Both the position numbers and the translations under genes were made by a program. Shown here one piece after another: positions 46,336 through 54,412 of a stretch of 64,000 bases of DNA. A model generated the notes under the pieces. That model had not been told where the DNA came from. It worked only from the letters and a program-made list of their open reading frames with translations, and searched no databases. Numbering within the stretch: position 1 is the stretch's first letter; each line of letters opens with the position of its first letter. The DNA is from Gammaproteobacteria bacterium. GTDB lineage: Bacteria; Pseudomonadota; Gammaproteobacteria; Pseudomonadales; Azotimanducaceae. The stretch spans positions 1-64,000 of the forward strand of contig REEU01000161.1 of assembly GCA_007694905.1 (NCBI GenBank), read 5' to 3'.

Positions 46336-46881
46336 TCACTCGTCGGCGGCGGAGAACTCCAGGATGCGTACGTCCAGGCTGTTGTCCGCAAGTGCTGCCT
46401 TCGCCGCCTGTTCGTCAGCCTCGTCCTCGATGCGGGCGCACAGCAGCAGATGGCCCTGATCGAGATGCTCCTGCAGATCGTCCGCATCTTCCTGGCTGAT
46501 GATGGCGATCATCGCCGCGCCCGCGGCGCCGACCGCCGCCGCGCCTGCCAGTCCGATGATCACGGGCCCGCCGAGGGCCGCAGCCGTTGCAACCACCGCA
46601 CCCGCGGCGACCGTCTGGCCGGTGAAGGCCAGACCACGACCGATCCCGTGGGTGGCATCGTCGCCTTCCTTGCGGGGGCTGAAAGTGGGACTGGATTCGT
46701 CGCCGGTCGACTCGAAAAGATGGTCGAGATGTTCCTTGACGCTACTGTCGGTCGTGAGAAGGGTGAAGCGATCGTCGCTGAAGCCGGCCTGCGCCAGCCT
46801 TTCCGCCGCCGTTTCCAGGGACTTGGGATCGGCGAACACACCGACCGCTTCGCGGATCGTATTTTTATGCGCATGGTTCAT
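46336..46881 (-). CDS. Hypothetical membrane-spanning stress-type protein
   Basis: A 181-residue protein. The N-terminal part (AVGVFADPKSLETAAERLAQ, AGFSDDRFTLL) is like the general-stress 17M/heat-induced YflT-type domain. A central Ala/Gly-rich hydrophobic hairpin (GAVVATAAALGGPVIIGLAG, AAAVGAAGAAMIAII) could insert in the membrane. The C-terminal part (LLLCARIEDEADEQAAKAAL) repeats the ferredoxin-like pattern. The start at 46881 is supported by AAGGAGC. Function is unknown; osmotic or general stress is a guess based on the family. It diverges from the prenyltransferase cluster. Confidence 0.7.
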   Translation of the reverse strand: MNHAHKNTIREAVGVFADPKSLETAAERLAQAGFSDDRFTLLTTDSSVKEHLDHLFESTGDESSPTFSPRKEGDDATHGIGRGLAFTGQTVAAGAVVATAAALGGPVIIGLAGAAAVGAAGAAMIAIISQEDADDLQEHLDQGHLLLCARIEDEADEQAAKAALADNSLDVRILEFSAADE

Positions 46882-46988
46882 GACCGTGCTCCTTGCAGGC
46901 GAGTGCGACGTACTCATCAGCGTAGGTGCAGCGCCTTCGAGGGGCAAACGAGGGGTGCGCAAGCCCAATTTTCGAGCATGGATGGCGG

Positions 46989-47936
46989 ATGAGTTCCACC
47001 GCTGACTTCACCACCTCGCAGCGCTGGCGCTACGCGATCAAGCCCGCGAGCTGGCCGAAGCTGCTCGTGCCGACCATCCTCGGTCAGGCGGTTGGCATCG
47101 TCGTCGCGGGTGGGCTTTCGATCCCCGCGCTGCTGCTCGGTCTCCTGTTCACCCTGTTGAACGGGACGTTCATCGTGTTGTTGAACGACTGGGGTGACCG
47201 TGAGGTGGACACCCTCAAGCGCCGCATGTTTCCCCATAGCTGTTCGCCGAAGACCATCCCCGACGGCATTCTTCCTGCGCGTCAGCTCCTGGTGGCGGGG
47301 GCAGCCGCAGGACTCGCGTCCGTGCTGGTGGCCTTCCTCCTGGGAGGACTCATGGAGCGACCCTGGCTCGGTCCACTCGGTGCCCTGTGTGCGCTGGTCT
47401 TCGTCGCCTACAGCCTGCCTCCGGTAGCACTCAATTATCGCGGCGGTGGTGAATTGCTCGAGGCGCTGGGAGTCGGTCTCCTGCTGCCGTGCTTCCATGC
47501 CTACGCGCAATCCGGCGTGTTTTGGGCACCGGAGTGGTGGCTGTTCCCGGGGTTCGTGGCGCTGTCACTGGCCAGCGCGTTGGCGAGCGGGCTTTCTGAC
47601 GAGGAAAGCGATCGCGCCGGCGGCAAGCGGACGCTGGCCACGGCCGTGGGCAACGCTGCCACGCGTCGTACCTTAGAAGTCGTGGTCTTGCTTGCTGCGT
47701 TGCTATGGCTGCTCGCGGGCAGCTGGGTGCCTGCGCTTCCGCTCTGGGCTATGGTGCCGGCTGTATTGATCGTCCTGGTCCATGGCGGCGTGATGCTTCG
47801 AGTCAGTTCACAGGCGACGACCGGGGCGTTTGCCGCCCAGGGCGTCTACAAGCGACTTCTCCACCGGGGGATCTGGCTGGGTGCATTGCTTGTGGCGGCA
47901 GCGCTCCTGGTCGCGTCGTTCCGGGGGCTCCTGTGA
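46989..47936 (+). CDS. UbiA-family prenyltransferase (first of pair)
   Basis: A 315-residue polytopic membrane enzyme of the UbiA superfamily. The first Asp-rich motif is NDWGDREVDTLKRRMFP (NDxxDxxxD), binding the prenyl diphosphate through Mg2+. The second is SDEESDRAGGKRT. About eight or nine membrane segments are evident (LLLGLLFTLLNGTFIVLL, LGALCALVFVAYSLPPVAL). The sequence HSCSPKTIPDGILPARQLL between them replaces the usual RPL-type loop. The acceptor is unknown. Its stop overlaps the GTG of the next gene, and the cluster ends with a second UbiA protein. Confidence 0.88.
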   Translation: MSSTADFTTSQRWRYAIKPASWPKLLVPTILGQAVGIVVAGGLSIPALLLGLLFTLLNGTFIVLLNDWGDREVDTLKRRMFPHSCSPKTIPDGILPARQLLVAGAAAGLASVLVAFLLGGLMERPWLGPLGALCALVFVAYSLPPVALNYRGGGELLEALGVGLLLPCFHAYAQSGVFWAPEWWLFPGFVALSLASALASGLSDEESDRAGGKRTLATAVGNAATRRTLEVVVLLAALLWLLAGSWVPALPLWAMVPAVLIVLVHGGVMLRVSSQATTGAFAAQGVYKRLLHRGIWLGALLVAAALLVASFRGLL

Positions 47937-48679
47937 CGGCAAGCGTCACCACAGACATGTTCGCAGCCATGCGCGAGTTGGATCGTGAAATCGAGGCCTG
48001 CGTTGGCGCGCCGGCATCCCTGGCGCCTTCCCGCGACCGCGCGAACTCGTTGGAAGCCATCGCCGAATGCCTGCTCGCTGATCATGATCCGGCGTGGCAG
48101 GTCGCGTTCATCGATGCCTCCCGAACCGTCGTCCGTGCGCTCATCGAGCACTTTCCCGGCAACATTTTCTGGGATCTCGACTTTCTCTTCGCAGCCCTGC
48201 TCGAGGAGGCAGCTACGACTGACGAGCTGCTGGAGCTCGGGTCGTCCGTGGCTCGACTGCAGGTTCTGTTCGGACGCCACTCGCTGATCGCGTTCCGCTA
48301 CCTGCACGACTTCACGTATGGCTTCGATTGGGCACGCTGGACCGGGCGCCGGCCTGAGCAGCGCGTCGGCATCGGCCCGTTCTCGGCGGCGTTCATGGCT
48401 CACGTTGAACGCCGCGGCGTGGAGATCACCGCGGCCATCGAAGCCGGCGACCCGCGCTTCCCGGTCCTGAAACCTGGCGAATTCCGCAACCCGTTTCCCT
48501 TCTCGCGCACGCCCCCGCATGAGCGCAGCCTGCTTGAGGATCTCGCGGCGCAGGATCTCGTCCCCATCCACACCTGGCGTATCGAGGCGCGCCCGCGCTA
48601 CGACCTGCCCTTCGCTGTGCGGCGTGAGGAGCGTGCGAAGGCGCTCGGCATTCCCCCCGGGCCCGAACAGGGCGCATGA
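47933..48679 (+). CDS. Unknown protein between two UbiA prenyltransferases
   Basis: A 248-residue soluble protein I do not recognise. It has an alpha-helical N-terminal half with conserved-looking motifs: ALIEHFPGNIFWDLDFLFAA, ARLQVLFGRHSLIAFRYLHD, FTYGFDWARWTG. A Pro-rich C-terminal part (FPVLKPGEFRNPFPFSRTPP, HERSLLEDL) follows. No known catalytic motif is apparent. Translation likely starts at a GTG overlapping the upstream prenyltransferase stop (GTGA); the ATG at 47957 is the alternative. The downstream UbiA gene overlaps its stop (ATGA). Such tight coupling on both sides suggests it works with the prenyltransferases, perhaps as an accessory or next-step enzyme. Confidence 0.75.
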   Translation: MTASVTTDMFAAMRELDREIEACVGAPASLAPSRDRANSLEAIAECLLADHDPAWQVAFIDASRTVVRALIEHFPGNIFWDLDFLFAALLEEAATTDELLELGSSVARLQVLFGRHSLIAFRYLHDFTYGFDWARWTGRRPEQRVGIGPFSAAFMAHVERRGVEITAAIEAGDPRFPVLKPGEFRNPFPFSRTPPHERSLLEDLAAQDLVPIHTWRIEARPRYDLPFAVRREERAKALGIPPGPEQGA

Positions 48680-49581
48680 GACAGATGCTGCGCGCCTGGC
48701 TGCAGGCCTCGAGGCTGCCGTCCCAGGCTTACCTGTTCCTGCCGCTTCTGCTTGGACAGGTGCTGGCCTGGTACTTCACCGGACAGTGGAGCTGGGTGGT
48801 GTTCGTGCTGGTGCAGCTGTTCGGGCTCTTCGATCAGCTCTACATCGTCTACGCCAACGACGTGGCCGACGAAGCCACCGATCGCGACAACGCGACTCCG
48901 ACTCTGTACTCGGGAGGCTCCCGCGTTCTGGTGGAAGGCGCGCTCGCCTCTGCCACTCTGCTGCGTGCGGCATGGGCCATGGCTGGCTTGGCCGTCGCGA
49001 GCACCCTGATGATCGGCGTCCTGGCCGGGCACTGGTTGCCACTGCCGCTGGGGCTTGTAGGCATCGCCCTGCTCTGGGCTTACAGCTTCCCGCCGCTGAA
49101 GCTGTCTTACCGTGGGGGTGGCGAATGGCTGCAGACCCTTGGCCTGGGAATGGTGCTGCCGTTGCTCGCCTTTTCAGCCCAGGCCGGCGACCTGCGCGGC
49201 TTTCCCTGGGAAGTGTTCGCGGTGCTGCTGCCGTTGAATCTGGCCACCGCCATTGCCACGGCCCTGCCGGACCAGAGCTCCGATGCACGCGCCGAGAAGC
49301 GCACCCTGGTGGTGGTGCACGGGCTCGGGCCGGCGCGGAGGTTCATCCTCGTTCTGGCGGCCGGTGCGCTGGCGCTGCACGGGTTCTACGCGGCGGAGCT
49401 GCTGCTCATAGGTGACACCGCAGCGCGGTGGGTTCTGGCGGTACCGGCCGCGTCACTGCTACTGGCTGCAGCCGTTCACCTCCGCGCAGAACCTGGAACG
49501 CGGGCGATGGACGCATTCCTGTTCCTGGTGATCCTGACGCACCTGTCCTACCTGGCCGGGCTGACGTGGGCGTTGCTCTGA
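48676..49581 (+). CDS. UbiA-family prenyltransferase (second of pair)
   Basis: A 301-residue integral membrane prenyltransferase, more MenA-like than the first. The N-terminus LQASRLPSQAYLFLPLLLG resembles MenA, the first Asp motif is YANDVADEATDRDN and the second is LPDQSSDARAEKRT. YSFPPLKLSYRGGGEWLQTL is a conserved central loop also seen in the first copy (YSLPPVALNYRGGGELLEAL), so the two are paralogues. The acceptor substrate is unknown; demethylmenaquinone synthesis is possible but no men genes are nearby. The stop is followed in the same frame by more coding-like sequence. Confidence 0.88.
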   Translation: MRQMLRAWLQASRLPSQAYLFLPLLLGQVLAWYFTGQWSWVVFVLVQLFGLFDQLYIVYANDVADEATDRDNATPTLYSGGSRVLVEGALASATLLRAAWAMAGLAVASTLMIGVLAGHWLPLPLGLVGIALLWAYSFPPLKLSYRGGGEWLQTLGLGMVLPLLAFSAQAGDLRGFPWEVFAVLLPLNLATAIATALPDQSSDARAEKRTLVVVHGLGPARRFILVLAAGALALHGFYAAELLLIGDTAARWVLAVPAASLLLAAAVHLRAEPGTRAMDAFLFLVILTHLSYLAGLTWALL

Positions 49582-50400
49582 GGATGGCAGCTCGAGATAG
49601 CGGCTGCTGATGACGCCGATAAGATCAAGTCACTGCATCCGGAAACGGGAACCCACATTCCCGTCGAGCAGCTCGAGCGCATCATCGCCCGGGCCAGCGC
49701 GCTGCAGTACGCCGCCGGTGACGGCGAGCAACGGCGAATCTCGGAGCAGGAACTGGTCAGCATCGGCGAAGAGGTCGGTCTGTCCGCCGAGCACATCCGC
49801 CGGGCGCTCACGGAGTACCGTGCCGATGCACTGGTGCCGCCGCCGCCGGACGAACATCCTCTGCTCACACGCCTGCTCGGGCCGCCTTTCACCCGCGTCC
49901 GTCGTGTCATCCACGGTGATGCTGCCGATGTGCATCGTGCATTCGAGTACCGGTTCGAGCAGCAGGAAAGCATGCGCCCGATCCGGCGCCGCGCCACCGA
50001 GTCGGTGTGGGAGCCCAACAAGGGCATTGCCAGCAGCATTGAGCGCGCAATGGATAGCGAGGGGCGGGGTTACGAGCTGACCCAGCTGAAGTCCGTCAGC
50101 GTGGTGGCCGCGCCGACCGGTCCTGACGAAAGTCTCGTGACCCTGACTGCCGACCTGGCTGAGGCGCGAAAAGAACACCTGACGAACTGGAGCATGTGCC
50201 TGTTGCCCTTGGTGATTTTCAGCTTTCAGGCTTACTTCTCCCAGCCTCTGTGGCTGTTGCTGCTGGTTCCCGCGATGATTGGCGGACTGTTCGGTATCGC
50301 CTACGGTGTTGAATGGTCCATGCGCAGCAAACGACGACGGGCGGCACTCCTGCTCGAAGGCATGTTCGACCAGCTCGAACTCGGTTTCCGCCGCAAATAG
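49582..50400 (+). CDS. Unknown membrane protein with N-terminal helical domain; no canonical start
   Basis: From the codon after the prenyltransferase stop, the same frame stays open to 50400 (about 270 codons). The N-terminal part is clearly coding (TGTHIPVEQLERIIARASAL, RRISEQELVSIGEEVGLSAE, HIRRALTEYR), a helix-turn-helix-like arrangement, followed by a linker and two membrane segments (MCLLPLVIFSFQAYF, LLLLVPAMIGGLFGIAYGVE). Yet no ATG, GTG or TTG occurs in frame before the GTG at 49834, which would remove the N-terminal domain. An ATG at 49610 is in another frame. A rare start, a small sequence error or readthrough must be invoked. Related proteins are unannotated signalling-type membrane proteins. 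Confidence 0.6.
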   Translation, partial: GWQLEIAAADDADKIKSLHPETGTHIPVEQLERIIARASALQYAAGDGEQRRISEQELVSIGEEVGLSAEHIRRALTEYRADALVPPPPDEHPLLTRLLGPPFTRVRRVIHGDAADVHRAFEYRFEQQESMRPIRRRATESVWEPNKGIASSIERAMDSEGRGYELTQLKSVSVVAAPTGPDESLVTLTADLAEARKEHLTNWSMCLLPLVIFSFQAYFSQPLWLLLLVPAMIGGLFGIAYGVEWSMRSKRRRAALLLEGMFDQLELGFRRK

Positions 50401-50459
50401 CACGGGCGTCTGGGGGACATAGTCCGACCTCCTGCCTCCGCCGTGCGACAGGCGCGGTT

Positions 50460-52013
50460 TTACAAATTGATCGACGCGCCGGGTCCGAGGGGAATGTCGA
50501 ACATCACCCAGACGGTCAGCAATCCGGACCAGGCCAGCAGCAGCGCGATGGAGTACGGGATCATGGTCGCGATCAGCGTGCCGAGCCCCGCGCGTTTGTC
50601 GTACTGCTGGGCGAAGGCCAGGACCAGCGCGAAGTAGGGCATCAGCGGGGTGATGATGTTGGTGACGGAGTCGCCGATGCGGTAGGCCATCTGGGTGGCC
50701 TCGGGGGAGATGCCGAGCAGGTAGAGCATGGGCACGAACACCGGCCCCATGATGGCCCACTTGGCGGTGGCGCTGCCGATCAGAAGATTGATGAAGGCAG
50801 CGAGGATCACAAAGATCAGCAGTAGGGGCAGGGTGCCTGGATCGATGGTGGCGAGGAACTGGGACCCGCCGATGGCGGTGATGAGGCCGAGATTCGTCCA
50901 GCCGAACCAGGCCACGAACTGGGAGGCGAAGAACATGAGCACCAGGTAGACCGCCATGGTCTCCATGGTCCTCTCCATGCTGCGGATGACGTCGCCCCCG
51001 TCGGCGAAGGTGCCTGCCAGCCGGCCGTAAGCGACGCCGCACAACGCTGCCCACAGCGCAATGACGACGACGATGCCGCTGATGAAGGGCGAGCGCATGA
51101 TGCTGCCGGTTTCCGGGTCACGGAGGACGCCGTCAGCGGGCACCACCCCGAGCAGGATCAGCGCGAGCAGTACGAGCGTGACGACGCCGGCACCGATCAG
51201 TCCGCGCCGCTCGGCAATCGGATCACCGTCGTGATCCTGAGGGTTCGGCGCGTCCTCGGGAAGGTCGGCCGGGGCCAGTCGGCGCTCGGTGATGAACTCG
51301 GTCACCAGGGTCACCACGATGGCGATCATGAAGGTGGACGCGATGATGAACCACCAGTTGCCGGCCGCCGTGACTTCGTAGTCGGCGTCCACGAAGCGCA
51401 CGGCTTCGGTGGACAGACCGGCAAGCAGCGCATCGAGGGGCCCGATCAGCAGGTTGGCGGAGAAGCCGGCGGAGACACCTGCGAAGGCGGCGGCGATCCC
51501 GGCAATGGGATGGCGGCCGGCGGCGATGAACACCAGGGCTGCGAGCGGAATCAGGACCACGTAGCCGGAGTCGGCGGCCAGGGAGGACAGGACGCCGGCC
51601 AGGACGACGAAGAACGTGAGCAGGCTGACCGGCGCCGCCAGAACCAGTCTGCGCAACAGCACGCCGAGGAGGCCGGAGCGCTCGGCGATGCCGATGCCGA
51701 GCATGGCCACGAGGACCGTGCCGAGCGGTGCGAAACCTGTGAAGTTGGTGACGGTGCCTGCCAGAATCCTGCGCAGTCCCTCGCCGGAGAGCAGATTGAC
51801 GGTGTCGATGCGCTCCTGGGTCACCGGATGCACCGCGCCGACCCCGAACAGCGCGCAGATCGCCGAGATCACCAGCACCCCGAGGGCCATCCAGGCAAAC
51901 AGCAGGGCCGGGTGGGGCAATCGGTTGCCCGCGACCTCGATAGCGTTCAGGATTCGCCCGAGTCGTCCGGGAGCCGCCGTGTCCGTCGTTGCCCCATTAC
52001 CGCCTTGGGTCAT
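50460..52013 (-). CDS. AbgT-family transporter
   Basis: A 517-residue inner-membrane transporter of the AbgT family (E. coli AbgT, 508 residues, imports p-aminobenzoyl-glutamate; some members export sulfonamides). Characteristic regions include LAADSGYVVLIPLAALVFIA, AGVSAGFSANLLIGPLDALL, WFIIASTFMIAIVVTLVTEF and IGSATAKWAIMGPVFVPMLY. About eleven membrane segments plus two re-entrant hairpins fit the family. A folate-breakdown substrate would match the folate genes in the region, but this is inference. The ATG at 52013 has a GGAGG site; the frame is open upstream without homology. Confidence 0.92.
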   Translation of the reverse strand: MTQGGNGATTDTAAPGRLGRILNAIEVAGNRLPHPALLFAWMALGVLVISAICALFGVGAVHPVTQERIDTVNLLSGEGLRRILAGTVTNFTGFAPLGTVLVAMLGIGIAERSGLLGVLLRRLVLAAPVSLLTFFVVLAGVLSSLAADSGYVVLIPLAALVFIAAGRHPIAGIAAAFAGVSAGFSANLLIGPLDALLAGLSTEAVRFVDADYEVTAAGNWWFIIASTFMIAIVVTLVTEFITERRLAPADLPEDAPNPQDHDGDPIAERRGLIGAGVVTLVLLALILLGVVPADGVLRDPETGSIMRSPFISGIVVVIALWAALCGVAYGRLAGTFADGGDVIRSMERTMETMAVYLVLMFFASQFVAWFGWTNLGLITAIGGSQFLATIDPGTLPLLLIFVILAAFINLLIGSATAKWAIMGPVFVPMLYLLGISPEATQMAYRIGDSVTNIITPLMPYFALVLAFAQQYDKRAGLGTLIATMIPYSIALLLAWSGLLTVWVMFDIPLGPGASINL

Positions 52014-52097
52014 GCCATGCCTCCGCAGTGGCATGCCCCCGCATGCCCGTGGGCACCATAGCGGGCGGACTCCGTTGCCAGCAAGCGGACGCTGCGG

Positions 52098-53105
52098 GTG
52101 ACTCTGACGTACCGTCGCGGACGCATTGGCATCATCGCGAATCCCATGGCTGGCCGAGACGTGCGCCGGCTGGCATCGCGGGCATCCGAGATCACCCACC
52201 AGGCGAAGCGGGACATGGTGGCGCGCATTGTCGCCGGGGCCGACGCTGCGGGCATCGAGTCAGTCGTGGTCCAGGCGGAACCGTTTCGGATCGCCACTGG
52301 CGCTGTGGAGTCCATGGAGCTGGGCGCCGAAGTCCGTATCGTCGGGGAGTCCCGCAGCCGCTATCACAATGGTCCCGAGGACACTGTTGCAGCTGTATCG
52401 GCCATGCGTGAGCTCGGTGTCACGGCGCTGGTGGTCCTCGGTGGCGACGGCACCAACCGGATCGTCGCCCAAACTTGGCCGGATGCGGCGTTGGTGCCGG
52501 TATCGACCGGGACGAACAATGTGTTTCCGCGCATGGTGGAGCCGACCCTGGCGGGTGCGGCGGCGGGGCTGGTCGCATCGGGTCGCGTTCCGCTGCACGC
52601 CCACTCCCGCCGGGTGAAAGTGATCCGCGTGCGTCCTTACGAGGGTGCGGCAACCTTGGCGCTGGTGGATGCGGTGCTGTTGCGTGACGATTTTCGCGGC
52701 AACCTGTTGCCCGTGGATCCGATGAAGATCGATCGCATCCTGCTGACCGTAGCGTCACCGGCTGCGGTTGGAATGTCGCCGGTGGGAGGGCTCATGGCGC
52801 CGGTCAGCTCCGAGGAGGAAGGGGGCTTGCTGGTCACCTGCAATCGCAGCGGTCGCGATCGCCGTCTGCAGGTGCCGATCGCGCCAGGACTCTATCGGGA
52901 GGTGCGGGTGGCAGAGGCGCATCGGGTCGCGGCAGCGGTGACCCTGCTGTTCGAGGGTCCGGGAGTCATTGCTCTGGACGGCGATCGAGAGATCAAGCTT
53001 GGACCGCGCCAGCGTGCGCGGCTGCACGTGGAGCGTACCGGGCCGAGAGTCATCGATGTCGAGGCCATCCTGCGTCGCGCCGCCACCGACAGCTTGTTCG
53101 GCTGA
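52098..53105 (+). CDS. ATP-NAD kinase-like (AcoX family) protein
   Basis: A 335-residue cytosolic protein with the NAD/diacylglycerol-kinase fold. The Gly-rich loop is VVLGGDGTNRIVAQTWPDA, where GGDGTNR is the NAD-kinase signature, and VSTGTNNVFPRM is the second nucleotide loop (NE/D-type). The family is often labelled acetoin catabolism protein X, yet no acetoin dehydrogenase genes are nearby. Whether it phosphorylates NAD or another substrate is unknown. The GTG start at 52098 gives the hydrophobic IGIIANPMAG strand at the expected place. The next gene, fabV, begins 62 bases later. Confidence 0.85.
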   Translation: MTLTYRRGRIGIIANPMAGRDVRRLASRASEITHQAKRDMVARIVAGADAAGIESVVVQAEPFRIATGAVESMELGAEVRIVGESRSRYHNGPEDTVAAVSAMRELGVTALVVLGGDGTNRIVAQTWPDAALVPVSTGTNNVFPRMVEPTLAGAAAGLVASGRVPLHAHSRRVKVIRVRPYEGAATLALVDAVLLRDDFRGNLLPVDPMKIDRILLTVASPAAVGMSPVGGLMAPVSSEEEGGLLVTCNRSGRDRRLQVPIAPGLYREVRVAEAHRVAAAVTLLFEGPGVIALDGDREIKLGPRQRARLHVERTGPRVIDVEAILRRAATDSLFG

Positions 53106-53167
53106 ATCTGCAGCTCCGGTTACAATCGCCGTCCGATGGGCGGTCTGTGTTTTTTTGGGGGAAATCG

Positions 53168-54358
53168 ATGATCGTCAAACCACGCGTACGGGGATTCATC
53201 TGCACCACGGCCCATCCAGTCGGTTGCGCGGCCAACGTGGCCGAGCAGGTGCGTTACGTTCGTGAGCGACCGCCGCTCGATAACGGACCGAAGAACATCC
53301 TCGTCATCGGTGCATCCGGTGGCTACGGCCTGCCATCCCGGATCAGCGCAGCTTTCGGCTCCGGCGCGGCAACGCTGGGACTGTCGTTCGAGAAACCGCC
53401 GACCGAGACCCGTACGGCGTCGGCGGGCTGGTACAACAATCGCGCGTTCGACAAGCTCGCGGCGGAAGCGGGGCTGTGGTCGAAGACGCTGGACGGGGAC
53501 GCGTTCTCCGATGCGATGAAGGCCGAGACCATCGACATCATCAAGCGTGAGATGGGTCCCATCGACCTGGTTGTCTACAGTCTGGCGTCGCCGGTGCGCA
53601 AGGATCCGGACAGCGGTGAGCTTTATCGAAGCGCCATCAAGCCGCTCGGCAAGACCTTCCACGTCAAGACGCTGAACGTGGACAAGGCCGAAGTGCACGA
53701 AGTGGACCTGGAGCCCGCCAACGATGAGGAGACGGCGGCCACGGTGAAGGTCATGGGCGGTGAGGACTGGGAACGCTGGATGGACGCGCTCGCTGACGCA
53801 GGCGTTCTGGCGCCCAACTGCCAGACCGTTTCCTACACGTACATCGGCAGCGAACTCACCTGGCCCATCTACTGGCACGCCACGCTCGGTAAAGCGAAAG
53901 AAGACCTCGATCGCGCGGCTGAGGCCATCGGGTCGCGCCTGAGTGATGTGGGCGGCGATGCCAAGGTGGCCGTGCTCAAGTGCGTGACGACCCAGTCCAG
54001 CGCTGCCATTCCGGTGGTACCGCTGTACGCCTCGCTACTGTTCAAGGTCATGAAGGATCAGGGCAATCACGAAACCTGCATGGAGCACGTGCAGCGGCTG
54101 TTCGAAACCCAGCTCTATGGCCCCGGTAAACTGCGGCTCGATGAGCAGGGTCGTATCCGGGTCGATGATCTTGAGCTGTCCGACGCGGTCCAGGATGAGG
54201 TCAAGCGGCGCTGGCCGCAGGTGACCACGCACAATCTCGACGAACTGACGGACTTCGCCGGTTTTCGCTACGATTTTCTGCGCATCTTCGGCTTCGGCGT
54301 GCCCGGCATCGACTACGACGCCGAAGTGGATCCGCAGAGTATCGAGCCGCAGGGCTGA
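53168..54358 (+). CDS. fabV: Trans-2-enoyl-ACP reductase, FabV type
   Basis: A 396-residue NADH-dependent enoyl reductase of fatty-acid elongation. The start MIVKPRVRGFICTTAHPVGC is the unmistakable FabV N-terminus. The cofactor motif is VIGASGGYGLPSR, and the active-site Tyr and Lys are in YTYIGSELTWPIYWHATLGK (Y-x8-K type). LASPVRKDP and NHETCMEHVQRLF are family blocks. FabV enzymes are generally much less sensitive to triclosan than FabI. Whether the genome also has FabI is not visible here. Confidence 0.97.
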   Translation: MIVKPRVRGFICTTAHPVGCAANVAEQVRYVRERPPLDNGPKNILVIGASGGYGLPSRISAAFGSGAATLGLSFEKPPTETRTASAGWYNNRAFDKLAAEAGLWSKTLDGDAFSDAMKAETIDIIKREMGPIDLVVYSLASPVRKDPDSGELYRSAIKPLGKTFHVKTLNVDKAEVHEVDLEPANDEETAATVKVMGGEDWERWMDALADAGVLAPNCQTVSYTYIGSELTWPIYWHATLGKAKEDLDRAAEAIGSRLSDVGGDAKVAVLKCVTTQSSAAIPVVPLYASLLFKVMKDQGNHETCMEHVQRLFETQLYGPGKLRLDEQGRIRVDDLELSDAVQDEVKRRWPQVTTHNLDELTDFAGFRYDFLRIFGFGVPGIDYDAEVDPQSIEPQG

Positions 54359-54412
54359 CCTGCCGCATCGCATCCCGCGCCGGGCTGGGGCAAGCTGTAG
54401 CCTACGTCCGTC

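Noticed and set aside
44115-46487. Long minus-strand open frame of about 790 codons
   Set aside because: It runs antisense across two plus-strand genes (S9 peptidase and the 45138 gene) and has low-complexity composition typical of a shadow.
49579-49581. Second selenocysteine or programmed readthrough at the UbiA stop
   Set aside because: The residues around this TGA (WALL-stop-GWQLE) do not resemble a redox motif and I see no SECIS-like hairpin just after it. A missing or erroneous start of a separate gene is simpler.
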